DNA of 29,332 nucleotides from an uncultured Collinsella sp. (GTDB taxonomy: Bacteria; Actinomycetota; Coriobacteriia; Coriobacteriales; Coriobacteriaceae), in the NCBI GenBank assembly GCA_900545445.1, contig UQZH01000025.1:1-29332 (forward strand). Direction: 5' to 3'. The number at the start of each line of letters is the position of its first letter. Within the stretch, counting starts at the first letter, position 1. The position numbers were made by a program, and so were the translations under genes. Of this stretch, positions 20,807 through 29,165 are shown in pieces. The notes beneath the pieces were generated by a model, which made no database searches, was not told the origin of the DNA, and was given only the letters and a program-made list of their open reading frames with translations.

Positions 20807-21589
20807 TTAGAAGTCCAGCCTCACAGGAATACCTTGAGAAGCCATATACTCTTTGACTTCGCGAATGCTGAAGGTTCCAAAGTGAAAGACGCTCGCCGCC
20901 AGCACGGCATCGGCCTCGCCCTCGATCACGCCCTCAGCGAAATGCTCGAGCGTGCCCACGCCACCGCTCGCGATGACGGGGATTGGCACCGCGCGCGCCA
21001 CGGCGCGGGTGAGCGCCAAATCGAAGCCGGCCTTGGTGCCGTCGCGATCCATGCTGGTCAGTAGGATTTCGCCGGCGCCGCGACGAGCCGCCTCCTCGGC
21101 CCACGCCACCGCGTCGATACCCGTAGCGTTGCGGCCGCCCGCCGTAAAGACCTCCCACTTATCGGCGCCCGGCTCCCCGGGCAGCCCCACGCGCTTGGCA
21201 TCGATCGCCACGACCACGGCTTGGCTGCCAAACGCCGCGGCGGCCTGGCTGATCAACGACGGATCGCGCACGGCGGCAGAGTTGAGCGACACCTTGTCAG
21301 CACCGGCGGCAACCATGGTGCGCATGCCCGCCAGGTCGCGAAAGCCGCCGCCCACGGTATAGGGAATGGCCAGCTCCTCGGCCGCATGCGCCGCCATCTC
21401 GATAGTCGTCGCACGGTTATCGCTCGTCGCGGTAATGTCCAAAAATACGACCTCGTCCGCACCCTCGCGGTCGTAGGCGCGGGCCAGCTCCACCGGGTCG
21501 CCCGCATCGCGCAAGCTCACAAAGTTGACGCCCTTGACCACACGGCCGTCCTTGACGTCCAGGCAGGGAATTACGCGCTTGGTAAGCAT
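20807..21589 (-). CDS. hisF: Imidazole glycerol phosphate synthase, cyclase subunit
   Basis: 260 aa (beta-alpha)8 barrel. Uses ammonia from HisH and PRFAR to make imidazole glycerol phosphate and AICAR. Catalytic D11 (IPCLDVKDG) and D130 (VVVAIDAK) are present, and K99 at the HisH interface. The start lies 3 bp after the hisA stop. Standard member. Confidence 0.98.
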   Translation of the reverse strand: MLTKRVIPCLDVKDGRVVKGVNFVSLRDAGDPVELARAYDREGADEVVFLDITATSDNRATTIEMAAHAAEELAIPYTVGGGFRDLAGMRTMVAAGADKVSLNSAAVRDPSLISQAAAAFGSQAVVVAIDAKRVGLPGEPGADKWEVFTAGGRNATGIDAVAWAEEAARRGAGEILLTSMDRDGTKAGFDLALTRAVARAVPIPVIASGGVGTLEHFAEGVIEGEADAVLAASVFHFGTFSIREVKEYMASQGIPVRLDF

Positions 21590-21592
21590 GGG

Positions 21593-22336
21593 CTACTCCT
21601 CCCCTCGGGCGGCGGCCAGCGCCTGGGCCAGCGTAAAGTTGCCCTCGTAGAGCGCGCGGCCGGTAATGGCGCCTTCAATCGCGCCCTCACCCACCGCGGC
21701 CAGCGCGCGGATGTCGTCGAGCGTCGAGATGCCGCCCGAAGCCACGACGGGAAAGCCCGCGACCTCGGCCACATGACGATACGCTGCCACATCGATGCCC
21801 GTCTGCATGCCATCACGCGCGATGTCGGTATACACCAGGTGCTTAAAGCCCAGCTCGGTAAGCTGCCCCACGGCATCGTCGAGCGCCACGCCCGCGCCGT
21901 CGCGCCAGCCGTTCACCTTAACCTGGCCGTCGCGTGCGGCAATGTCGGCGACCAGCAGCTCGCCAAAGCCTTGGGCTGCCACCTCAGCAAAACCCGGCTC
22001 GGTCACGAGCACGGTGCCCAGCGCAATGCGGCGAGCACCATAGCCTGCCAGCTCATCGATGCGTGCGAGCGAGCGAACGCCGCCGCCCACGTCCACGGAC
22101 AGACCGTCGACGCCGCAGATGGCCTTAATCGCCGCCGAGTTGGCAGCGCATGTATCCTCGTCCTCACCAAAGGCAGCGGACAGGTCGACGACGTGCACCC
22201 AGCTTGCGCCCTGCTCGGCAAACGAACGGGCGACGGCCACGGGGTCGTCGGAATATACCTTGCAGCGGGTGCGGTCGCCGCGCTCCAGGCGCACAACCTT
22301 GCCGCCGATCAGATCGATTGCGGGAAACAGAATCAT
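21593..22336 (-). CDS. hisA: ProFAR isomerase
   Basis: 247 aa barrel, paralogue of HisF. Isomerises ProFAR to PRFAR. D8 (FPAIDLIGGKVVRL), the phosphate loops VGGGVRS and ASGGIST, D131 (VADIAARDG) and D171 (YTDIARDGM) are in place. The absence of a PriA-type bifunctionality cannot be decided by eye; tryptophan genes are not in the window. The start overlaps the hisH stop by 4 bp. Confidence 0.97.
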   Translation of the reverse strand: MILFPAIDLIGGKVVRLERGDRTRCKVYSDDPVAVARSFAEQGASWVHVVDLSAAFGEDEDTCAANSAAIKAICGVDGLSVDVGGGVRSLARIDELAGYGARRIALGTVLVTEPGFAEVAAQGFGELLVADIAARDGQVKVNGWRDGAGVALDDAVGQLTELGFKHLVYTDIARDGMQTGIDVAAYRHVAEVAGFPVVASGGISTLDDIRALAAVGEGAIEGAITGRALYEGNFTLAQALAAARGEE

Positions 22337-23034
22337 CGGCCAACCTCCTCGACGATGCTGACGAAGTTCTTAAGGATACGCTGACCCAGCGCGGAGGATT
22401 TCTCGGGATGGAACTGGCAGCCCCACACGTTGCCGTGGCGCACGATGCACGGGAAGCTCCGTGTATAGTGCGTGCGCGCCAACACATCGGCGGCATCGAC
22501 GTCGTCGGCCACCGCGTAGCTGTGAGTGAAATACATGTTGGCGCCCTCGGCAAAACCGGCAAGCAACGGATCGGCCGCACCGGCGGGCGTCATGTGCACC
22601 TGGTCCCAGCCCACGTGCGGGACCTTCAGGCGGCTTGATTCCAGGTGCGTGCACGAGCCACGCATGATGCCCAGGCCATCGACCCAGGGACCACCGGCCT
22701 GCTCGGAGGCATCGTCGTCCGCGTCCGCACCCTCGTCCGCAGGCACGCCCTCGTTGCCGCGCTCAAAAAATAGCTGAAGGCCCAGGCAGATGCCGAGCAG
22801 CGGAGTTCCGGCGGCAACGGCATCGAGCACGGCCACTTCCTCGCCGCTCTGGCGCATAAAGGCGATTGCGTCATAGAACGCGCCCACGCCCGGGATGACC
22901 AGGCCGTCGGCGTTGCGGATCTGCTCCGGATCGTCCGATGTGCAGGCAGCGGCACCGGCGCGCGCAAGCCCGCGCACGACGCTCGACAAGTTGCCCTTGT
23001 GGTAGTCGACCACCACGATCCTCGGTTCGCCCAC
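22333..23034 (-). CDS. hisH: Imidazole glycerol phosphate synthase, glutaminase subunit
   Basis: 233 aa from a GTG at 23034 with AGGAGG 7 nt upstream; the open frame continues to 23070 but that part falls in a hairpin repeat. A class I glutamine amidotransferase: nucleophile C83 in LLGICLGLQLFF, and the His/Glu pair in GCQFHPEKS. It feeds ammonia to HisF. An acidic, Ala/Gly-rich insert after FFERGNEG (about 20 residues, ADADDDASEQ) is absent from typical HisH and probably forms a surface loop. Confidence 0.96.
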   Translation of the reverse strand: MGEPRIVVVDYHKGNLSSVVRGLARAGAAACTSDDPEQIRNADGLVIPGVGAFYDAIAFMRQSGEEVAVLDAVAAGTPLLGICLGLQLFFERGNEGVPADEGADADDDASEQAGGPWVDGLGIMRGSCTHLESSRLKVPHVGWDQVHMTPAGAADPLLAGFAEGANMYFTHSYAVADDVDAADVLARTHYTRSFPCIVRHGNVWGCQFHPEKSSALGQRILKNFVSIVEEVGR

Positions 23035-23059
23035 GCGACCCCTCCTCTTCTCATCATCC

Positions 23060-23100
23060 AAAACCACCACAAAGGTGCCTGTCCCCTTTGTGGTGGTTTT
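23060..23100. repeat. Perfect 16-bp hairpin between hisB and hisH
   Basis: Arms 23060-23075 and 23085-23100 are perfectly complementary around a 9-nt loop with the sequence TGCCTGTCC. The GGTGCCTGTCCCC-type core is, from memory, a recurrent repeat motif in many bacterial genomes. On the operon strand it ends in TTTT, so partial termination or mRNA processing before hisH is possible. It lies directly upstream of the hisH ribosome site. Confidence 0.7.
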
Positions 23101-23123
23101 TGCCCTTACGGCGGTTGCAGCGG

Positions 23124-23711
23124 TTACAGCGAGCCCTTGGTGCTGGGGATGCCCTGCACGCGGGGATCGAGCTCGCAGGCGTGGCGCATCGTGCGGCCCA
23201 CGGCCTTAAAGGCGGCCTCGATAATGTGGTGCGAATTACCGCCCGCCAGCTTGCGCACGTGCAGCGTGAGCTTGGCGTCACGCGCGAAGGCGTAGAAGAA
23301 TTCAACAGCCAGCTCGGTATCGAAGCTGCCCACGCGCTCGGTCGGCACGGGCAGTTCGCAGTAGGCCTGCCCGCGGCCCGAAATGTCCACGGCGGCCATC
23401 ACGAGCGTCTCGTCCATGGCGATCGCCGCATCGGCAAAGCGCGTAATACCCGCTTTGTCGCCCAGCGCCCGGCAAAACGCCTCGCCCAGCACAATGCCCG
23501 TGTCCTCGACGGTATGGTGCGCATCGACTTCCACATCGCCTACCGCATGCACCGTCAAATCGAACAGGCCATGGCGGCCAAAGGCGTTGAGCATGTGGTC
23601 GAAAAACGGCACGCCGGTCGAGATATCGCACGTACCGGTTCCATCCAGGTCGAGTTTGACGACAATGTCGGTCTCCCCCGTCTTGCGGGTCACCTCGGCA
23701 TAACGGCCCAT
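23124..23711 (-). CDS. hisB: Imidazoleglycerol-phosphate dehydratase
   Basis: 195 aa, single-function form. Dehydrates IGP to imidazole acetol phosphate using manganese. Two pseudo-repeat metal motifs are seen: DAHHTVEDTGIVLGEA and GNSHHIIEAAFKAV, with FFDHMLNAFGRHG and substrate loop segments between. The start codon directly follows the hisC stop without a gap. The HAD-type phosphatase domain of enterobacterial HisB is absent, which fits the separate PHP phosphatase. Confidence 0.98.
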   Translation of the reverse strand: MGRYAEVTRKTGETDIVVKLDLDGTGTCDISTGVPFFDHMLNAFGRHGLFDLTVHAVGDVEVDAHHTVEDTGIVLGEAFCRALGDKAGITRFADAAIAMDETLVMAAVDISGRGQAYCELPVPTERVGSFDTELAVEFFYAFARDAKLTLHVRKLAGGNSHHIIEAAFKAVGRTMRHACELDPRVQGIPSTKGSL

Positions 23712-24827
23712 CTAGATCTCCTCCTTCACCAGCACGGCAAACGCAGCCAGTACCTCATCGTTTTCCTGCGGCGTGCCCACGGTAATGCGCAGACAGTCCG
23801 CAAGCCCCGGCGCATAGCTAAAGTCGCGCACCAAAATCGAATACTCGTCGCGTAGGCGCTCGCGCACGCGCGTGGCATGCGGCGTACGCACGAGCACAAA
23901 GTTCGCCGCGCTCGGCCATGCCTCCACGGGCAGGCCCTCGGTAGCCATCGCGCGCAGGGCGCACAGCTCGCGCTCGCGCTCGGATGCGACCTGTGCCACC
24001 ACGGGCGCGTACGCATCGCGGGCACGCACGCAGGCAAGCGCGGCGGCCTGGCTCAGCACATTAACCGAATAGATCTGGCGAATCGCCGCGAACACGTCGA
24101 TGACTTCCGGCACCGCGATCACGTAACCCAGACGCGTACCGGCAGCGCCAAACGCCTTGGACAACGTATGCAGAATCACCAGGTTGGGATGCTCGGCGAT
24201 AAGCCCCTGCGCCGTGGTGGCCGCGCCAAACGAATCGTCGGCAAACTCAACGTAGGCCTCGTCGACCATTACCATGCCGGGGCACGCATCGCACAGCGCC
24301 GCGACAAAGTCGAGCGGTGCCACGTCACCCGTGGGGTTATTGGGCGAGGTCACGATTGCCAGGTTGCACTCGGGCGCCGCCGCAAGCACGGCTGCCTGGT
24401 CGAGCTCAAAGGTCGCGGGGTCGCGCCACACGTCGCGCACCTCGGTCTGGCAGAGCGACGCAAAGAACGCGTACTCGCTAAAGCACGGCGGGCAGTTGAG
24501 CAGGGTCCGTCCCGCGCCGCCAAACGCCAACAGGTAGTTATAGAGCAGCTCGTCGCCGCCGTTGCCCACGCAGATGTTCTCGCGCGTCACGCCATGCCAG
24601 GCAGCAAGCTCGTCGCGCAGGTCGTTCGACATGGGATCGGGATAGCGGTTGAGCGGCGTGGCAGCCAGGGCGGCGTCGACCGCCTCGCGCACGCCGGCCG
24701 GCACGGGATAGGTGTTCTCGTTGGCCGAAAGGTTGATGCGCGTAGGCGTAAAGTTGGGATCGTAGGGCTCAATACCGGCCAGGTAAGGCTGGACGAGCTC
24801 CTTCATGTGGGGCGTCAGCTCGGCCAT
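23712..24827 (-). CDS. hisC: Histidinol-phosphate aminotransferase
   Basis: 371 aa from the ATG at 24827 with GGAGG 6 nt upstream; a longer frame to 24896 overlaps hisD and is rejected. Fold type I PLP enzyme: NLSANENTYPVP, VGNGGDELL, TSPNNPTG, VDEAYVEF, and lysine K224 in LSKAFGAAGTRLGY. Transfers the amino group from glutamate to imidazole acetol phosphate. One base separates it from the hisD stop. Confidence 0.97.
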   Translation of the reverse strand: MAELTPHMKELVQPYLAGIEPYDPNFTPTRINLSANENTYPVPAGVREAVDAALAATPLNRYPDPMSNDLRDELAAWHGVTRENICVGNGGDELLYNYLLAFGGAGRTLLNCPPCFSEYAFFASLCQTEVRDVWRDPATFELDQAAVLAAAPECNLAIVTSPNNPTGDVAPLDFVAALCDACPGMVMVDEAYVEFADDSFGAATTAQGLIAEHPNLVILHTLSKAFGAAGTRLGYVIAVPEVIDVFAAIRQIYSVNVLSQAAALACVRARDAYAPVVAQVASERERELCALRAMATEGLPVEAWPSAANFVLVRTPHATRVRERLRDEYSILVRDFSYAPGLADCLRITVGTPQENDEVLAAFAVLVKEEI

Positions 24828-24828
24828 A

Positions 24829-26265
24829 TTAGGCCTCCTTACCAGTCGCGCCAACGCCATCCGCGCCCGCAGCCGCCAGGTCAACGCCCTCGGCAACCGT
24901 CGCCACGGCGTCGCCCGGCCAGGCGACCTTGGTCAGGTCGGCCGCGGCCAGAGACTCGGCGCTCACGGCATCCTCGCCCTGCTCCAACACGCGGCGGCGC
25001 AGTGCGGCCGAAAGCGCGTGTGCCCACAGACCCTCGGCCTCGGCCAGGCGCTGCGTAGCGGGAGCATCGGAAAGCAGGCCCTCGGGCGTATAGCAAATGA
25101 CACTCGAGCGCTTGACGAACTCCTCCACCGAAAGCGGGTTGGAGAACATAGCCGTACCGCCGGTCGGCAGCGTGTGATTGGGGCCGGCAACGTAATCGCC
25201 GAGCGGCTCGGAGCTCCAAGCGCCCACAAAGATGGCGCCGGCGTTGCGAATGCCGCCGAGCAGGCCCATCGCGTCCTTGCAGTGCAGCTCAAGGTGCTCG
25301 GGCGCCACGGTGTTCACCGCTTCGACGGCGGCAGCCATGTCGGCGGCCACCACGATGGTGCCCTCATTGTCGAGTGAGGCACGCGTAATCTCGGCACGCG
25401 GGGACTGCGCCACCAGAATATCGATGCCCGCCTCGACCTCGCGCGCAAACTGCTCGTCGCAGGTCACCAGATAACAGGCTGCCAGCGGATCGTGCTCGGC
25501 CTGGGCCATCAGGTCGGCCGCGACCACCATGGGCTTGGCCGTGGCATCGGCCAGCACACAGACCTCGGAGGGGCCAGCGACCATATCGATTCCCACGTCG
25601 CCGGAGACGATCTGCTTGGCCGCGGCGACAAAGGCGTTGCCCGGACCGGTGATTTTATCGACACGCGGAATGGTCTCGGTACCGTACGCCAGCGCGGCCA
25701 CGGCCTGGGCGCCGCCCACCATATAGATCTCGTCCACGCCGCCGAGCTTGGCGGCCGCGAGCGTATACGGGCTAATCAGTCCATCCTTTTGCGGCGGGGT
25801 TACCATGACCACGCGTTTGACGCCGGCCACCTTGGCGGGAATGGCGTTCATAAGCACCGTGGAGGGGTACTGCGCACGACCGCCCGGCACATAGATGCCG
25901 GCCGCAGCAAGCGGGGTCACCTTAACGCCGAGCATCGTGCCATCCGGGCGCGTGGTAAACCAGCTCTGCTCGACCTCGCGCTGGTGGAACTCGCGAATCT
26001 GGCGCGCGGCCTTCTCGAGCGCGGCGACAAAAGCGGGATCGAGGCCTTCGAGCGCGGCATCGATCTGCTCTTGCGGCAGACGGAAGCTCTGCAGCTCAAC
26101 GCCGTCAAAACGCCGACAGTAGTCGCGCACCGCGGCATCGCCGTTGGCGCGCACGTTGGCCACGATATCGCGAGCGGCGTCGACGATGTTTTGCGGCAGC
26201 ACGCCCTTACGGTTGAGCTGGTTGGTAACGAGGCGCTCACCGGGAGCAAGCTTGATGGTCTTCAT
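24829..26265 (-). CDS. hisD: Histidinol dehydrogenase
   Basis: 478 aa, about 45 longer than usual. Oxidises histidinol to histidine with two NAD+ and zinc. AAGIYVPGGRAQYPSTVLM, KITGPGNAFVAAAKQ, DMVAGPSEV, MAQAEHDPLAACYLV (zinc Gln and His) and GPNHTLPTGG are conserved. The additional C-terminus (after the Arg-rich ALRRRVLEQ) is Ala/Gly-rich and probably flexible. GGGG lies 9 nt before the ATG. Confidence 0.97.
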   Translation of the reverse strand: MKTIKLAPGERLVTNQLNRKGVLPQNIVDAARDIVANVRANGDAAVRDYCRRFDGVELQSFRLPQEQIDAALEGLDPAFVAALEKAARQIREFHQREVEQSWFTTRPDGTMLGVKVTPLAAAGIYVPGGRAQYPSTVLMNAIPAKVAGVKRVVMVTPPQKDGLISPYTLAAAKLGGVDEIYMVGGAQAVAALAYGTETIPRVDKITGPGNAFVAAAKQIVSGDVGIDMVAGPSEVCVLADATAKPMVVAADLMAQAEHDPLAACYLVTCDEQFAREVEAGIDILVAQSPRAEITRASLDNEGTIVVAADMAAAVEAVNTVAPEHLELHCKDAMGLLGGIRNAGAIFVGAWSSEPLGDYVAGPNHTLPTGGTAMFSNPLSVEEFVKRSSVICYTPEGLLSDAPATQRLAEAEGLWAHALSAALRRRVLEQGEDAVSAESLAAADLTKVAWPGDAVATVAEGVDLAAAGADGVGATGKEA

Positions 26266-26370
26266 ATCGGTATCCCCTATCGGCCGAGGTTGTGTTCGAA
26301 AAACGAGAGACCGGGCGGCGGCGCCAATCGGCCCGCAGCCCGTACGTTGGGGCGCCCGTGCGTGCTCGCG

Positions 26371-28086
26371 CTATTGCGCCGAGCCCGCTACGGGCTCAAA
26401 ATGCTTGTCCTTCACGGCAGCAGCCAGGCGATCTGCCAGATTACGCACGCGCGGATCCAAGCGAGCGGCACCCGGATTGACGAAGAAGCGCGCCGTACAG
26501 TCCATAATGCGACCAGTAATAACCAGGTCGTTATCGCGCAGCGTGGCGCCCGTGGCGGTAATGTCCACGATACGGTCGGTCATACCGACGATGGGGCCCA
26601 GCTCGATGTTGCCGTGCAGCGAAACGATGTCGGCGTTCACGCCGCGCTCGGCATACCAGGCGCTCGCGATGCGCGGGTACTTGGTGGCCACGCGAAGCGA
26701 CCCGCGGCGGGCATAGTTGCGCTCGGCCTGTCCGGCGCGCCACGCGGGCTCCGCCTCGATAAACGTGCACAGGCCGTAGCCCAGGTCGACCAACTGCAGC
26801 AGGTTGAGGTCTGCCTCGATAAGCGAATCCCAGCCGCAGATGCCGCAGTCGGCACCGCCACAGCCCACAAAGGCGGGCGCGTCGCTGGGACGCACGATGA
26901 CAAACTCGATACCGCCGACCGTGCCCTCGCCGGCACGCGTGTCGTGACCGCGCACAATCAGGTGACGGCCGGGGTCGCGCAGCTCAGAGACGTCCAGGCC
27001 CGCGGCCTCGAGCACGTCGAGCGTGTCGGCCTTAAGCGAGCCCTTGGGCACGGCGATGCGCAGCGGGCCTTCGGCACCACGGCCCGCAGCGTGATCGCCG
27101 TCGGAAGCGGCGTCCTCGGCCGAGGTGCGCGCTGCCTCCAGACGCTCGAGCGAAAAGGCGAAGCCTGCCGCTGGCACCTCGATACCGTCGCCAAATGCGC
27201 CGGTAAAGATGGAGTCGTAGCGTCCGCCCGAACCCACCGGATCGGGCAGGCCGCCGGCATAGGCCTTAAAGACCAGGCCCGTGTAGTAATCAAAAGAGTT
27301 CATGATGGAGAAGTCGAAGGACAGCACCTGGGCGTCCTCGGGAGCCAGGCCCTCAACCAGGGCGCGCAGCTCGCGCGTGAGCGGCGCGACAATGCCCGCC
27401 GCCGCCAGCAGCGCGTCGACGCGGTCGAGCACCTCGGCACCACCGTGCAGGCGCGGCAGCTCGCTAATGGCGGCCTTGACGGCCTCGGGCTCGGCACTTG
27501 CCGCCACGCGGGCATCGAGGCTCACAAAGTCGTTGGCGTGCACGCAGCACAGCGCCTCGGCAGCCAGCTCGCGATCTTCGCACGCCGCAAGCAGTTCCTT
27601 AAACGGACGCACGCTACCTGCGATAATGCGCGCATCGGGCAGTGCCAGCTTGCGCACGGCCTCGGCCACCAGCGAGACGATCTCGACATCGCCCGTGGTA
27701 TCGCCCGCACCGATAAGCTCAAAGCCCAGCTGCGTAAACTGACGCGAGCCACCGGCATTGCGCTGACACTCGCGGACCACCGGCGCCTCATAGCGCAGGC
27801 GCAGCGGCAGATCGGCCGCGCGCATGCGAGTCGAAACCAGGCGAACGATCGGCAGCGTGTTGTCGGGACGGACCACCAGCAGGCGGCCGTCGTCATCGAA
27901 GAGCTTAAACGGCGTGTCCGCAATGCGGCCGCCCTCCTCGAGCGAACCCTTGTCCTCGAGCAGCGGCGTCTCGACCGGCAGGTAATGATGCTCCCTAAAG
28001 CAGCCCTTCACCGTACATGCGATCTCCTCGCGCGCCTGAGCCTCCTCGGGCAATATGTCCCGGAATCCCCACGGTGTGGCCGTCAT
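26371..28086 (-). CDS. hisG: HisZ-HisG fusion: ATP phosphoribosyltransferase regulatory plus catalytic subunits
   Basis: 571 aa. Residues 1-325 are HisZ, a class II aminoacyl-tRNA-synthetase-like subunit (PWGFRDILPEEA; motif 2-like YEAPVVRECQRNAGGSRQF; IMNSFDYYTGLVFKAY). A Ser/Ala/Gly linker spans about 321-341. Residues 342-571 are the short-form HisG (LRIAVPKGSLKADTL; PRPP site DRIVDITATGATLRDN). HisG catalyses the first, feedback-controlled step joining PRPP and ATP. HisZ and HisGS are normally separate chains of a hetero-octamer; a single polypeptide fixes the ratio at 1:1. The loop near 408-420 reads GCGGADCGICGWD, with three cysteines where typical HisG has a GIVGKD-like sequence. GAGGAGG lies 8 nt before the ATG. 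First gene of the operon; 105 bp separate it from hisD. Confidence 0.93.
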   Translation of the reverse strand: MTATPWGFRDILPEEAQAREEIACTVKGCFREHHYLPVETPLLEDKGSLEEGGRIADTPFKLFDDDGRLLVVRPDNTLPIVRLVSTRMRAADLPLRLRYEAPVVRECQRNAGGSRQFTQLGFELIGAGDTTGDVEIVSLVAEAVRKLALPDARIIAGSVRPFKELLAACEDRELAAEALCCVHANDFVSLDARVAASAEPEAVKAAISELPRLHGGAEVLDRVDALLAAAGIVAPLTRELRALVEGLAPEDAQVLSFDFSIMNSFDYYTGLVFKAYAGGLPDPVGSGGRYDSIFTGAFGDGIEVPAAGFAFSLERLEAARTSAEDAASDGDHAAGRGAEGPLRIAVPKGSLKADTLDVLEAAGLDVSELRDPGRHLIVRGHDTRAGEGTVGGIEFVIVRPSDAPAFVGCGGADCGICGWDSLIEADLNLLQLVDLGYGLCTFIEAEPAWRAGQAERNYARRGSLRVATKYPRIASAWYAERGVNADIVSLHGNIELGPIVGMTDRIVDITATGATLRDNDLVITGRIMDCTARFFVNPGAARLDPRVRNLADRLAAAVKDKHFEPVAGSAQ

Positions 28087-28122
28087 CTGGTGAGCCTCCT
28101 CATGCTGTGTTTCATATAGAAC

Positions 28123-28152
28123 AGAAGACCGGCATAGCTCCGCCGGTCTTCT
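28123..28152. terminator. Hairpin upstream of the his operon (terminator or leader)
   Basis: A perfect 11-bp stem (28123-28133 with 28142-28152) with an 8-nt loop. It lies 37 bp before the hisZ-hisG start and 104 bp after the epimerase stop. A T-rich but broken tract follows on the minus strand (TGTTCTATAT). It may end the upstream sugar operon, or be an attenuator in the his leader if the promoter lies at about 28162-28190. No histidine-rich leader peptide or T-box motif was seen. Confidence 0.55.
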
Positions 28153-28255
28153 GGGTACTTTAGCATACTAGAGTGTTTGCGGGGAAAATCCATCGCAGCC
28201 GCTCACGCCGTATTCATTTGGAAACATAGGGCAGATCGCCGCAACCCAAACCCGC

Positions 28256-29092
28256 CTAGGCGCCAATCGCACGACGATACTCTGCCATTACCTGCGCATC
28301 GGCAGCTGCGGGGTCGGCGAAATAGCGCCCGTCATAGGTCTCGGCCGAAACAACTCCGCGATAGCCGCGCGCCACCAGCCTATCCAGGTCGGCGCGCATA
28401 TCGCGGTCGCCGTCACCCCAGGCAAGATGCGTCGTGCCATCTGCCGCAACATCGACAAAATGCACGTGGGCGACATCATCGCCAAGCAGATCGAAATAAT
28501 CGTCGATGGTATCCCCTGCCACCGCCATAGCGCCCAAATCCAGACACGCCTTAAGTGCCGGATGATCAACTGCCTCGATCATGCGCTTCGTGTCGGCCGC
28601 CGAGTTCACGATCATCGACTCAACCGGCTGTAGGGCCTCGAGCACCAGTCGCACGCCGCGCTCTCCCGCATGCTCGGCAATCGCACGCAGCATCGAGGCG
28701 CTGCGACCCCACGCGTCCTCGATCGGCTCGTTCAAAAATGCCCAGCCGCTCGAGACCATGACCTGCTCGGCTCCAAGTTCCGCCGCGATATCCACAACGT
28801 TCTTAAAGTACGCGAGCGTGCGGGCACGCGCCTCATTCCCACGCGCCGCGATATTCCACGGCTTGGGGTTGTTCTGTTCGGGACAAAGCCCCACAATCCG
28901 AACCCCATACCGCTGCGACAGCTCCCGCACCTGCTCGAGCGAATCGTATCCATGGCAATCGACATACAGATGCATCGCCCCGGTCCAAAGCTCGCAACAC
29001 GTGTAGCCCGAGGCCGCTGCCGAAGAAAAGAATTCCTCAAGGTCAAAATAACGATGGCTGATATTCATGACGGCAAGCTGCGGATAGCTCAT
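28256..29092 (-). CDS. Sugar phosphate isomerase/epimerase (AP endonuclease 2-like TIM barrel)
   Basis: 278 aa from the ATG at 29092 with GGAGAG 5 nt upstream. The start YPQLAVMNISHRYFDLEEFF, the strand ends RIVGLCPEQNNPK, VLEALQPVES, ACLDLGAMAV, VAHVHFVDV and the closing VSAETYDGRYF give a xylose-isomerase-like barrel with acidic and His metal ligands (E in LEAL, D in CLDLG, H in HVHF, E in SAETY). The layout resembles FrlC-type fructoselysine 3-epimerases. The substrate is not certain. It follows the SIS-like gene by 73 bp with a hairpin between. Confidence 0.85.
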   Translation of the reverse strand: MSYPQLAVMNISHRYFDLEEFFSSAAASGYTCCELWTGAMHLYVDCHGYDSLEQVRELSQRYGVRIVGLCPEQNNPKPWNIAARGNEARARTLAYFKNVVDIAAELGAEQVMVSSGWAFLNEPIEDAWGRSASMLRAIAEHAGERGVRLVLEALQPVESMIVNSAADTKRMIEAVDHPALKACLDLGAMAVAGDTIDDYFDLLGDDVAHVHFVDVAADGTTHLAWGDGDRDMRADLDRLVARGYRGVVSAETYDGRYFADPAAADAQVMAEYRRAIGA

Positions 29093-29114
29093 AATTACTC
29101 TCCAACCTAAACGA

Positions 29115-29141
29115 GGCCCCGTTCCATATAGGAGCGGGGCC
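29115..29141. terminator. Intercistronic hairpin
   Basis: Stem 29115-29125 with 29131-29141, 11 bp with one G-U pair, and a 5-nt loop. The T-tract is weak on the minus strand, so it may partly end transcription or protect the upstream mRNA between the SIS-like gene and the epimerase gene. Confidence 0.55.
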
Positions 29142-29165
29142 CAATTACACAAACGTTATTTGCTC

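Noticed and set aside
23035..23070. Longer hisH start at GTG 23070
   Set aside because: The extra codons come from the hairpin repeat; AGGAGG is placed for 23034.
23877..25058. 393-aa plus-strand frame opposite hisC
   Set aside because: Composition biased to Arg/His/Gly as in antisense reading; overlaps two conserved genes.
25492..28119. 875-aa plus-strand open frame opposite hisD and hisZ-hisG
   Set aside because: High-GC antisense frame; the minus-strand genes are unmistakable and the frame has no recognisable domain.
28087..28255. Histidine T-box or his leader peptide
   Set aside because: No T-box sequence and no run of His codons could be found on the minus strand.
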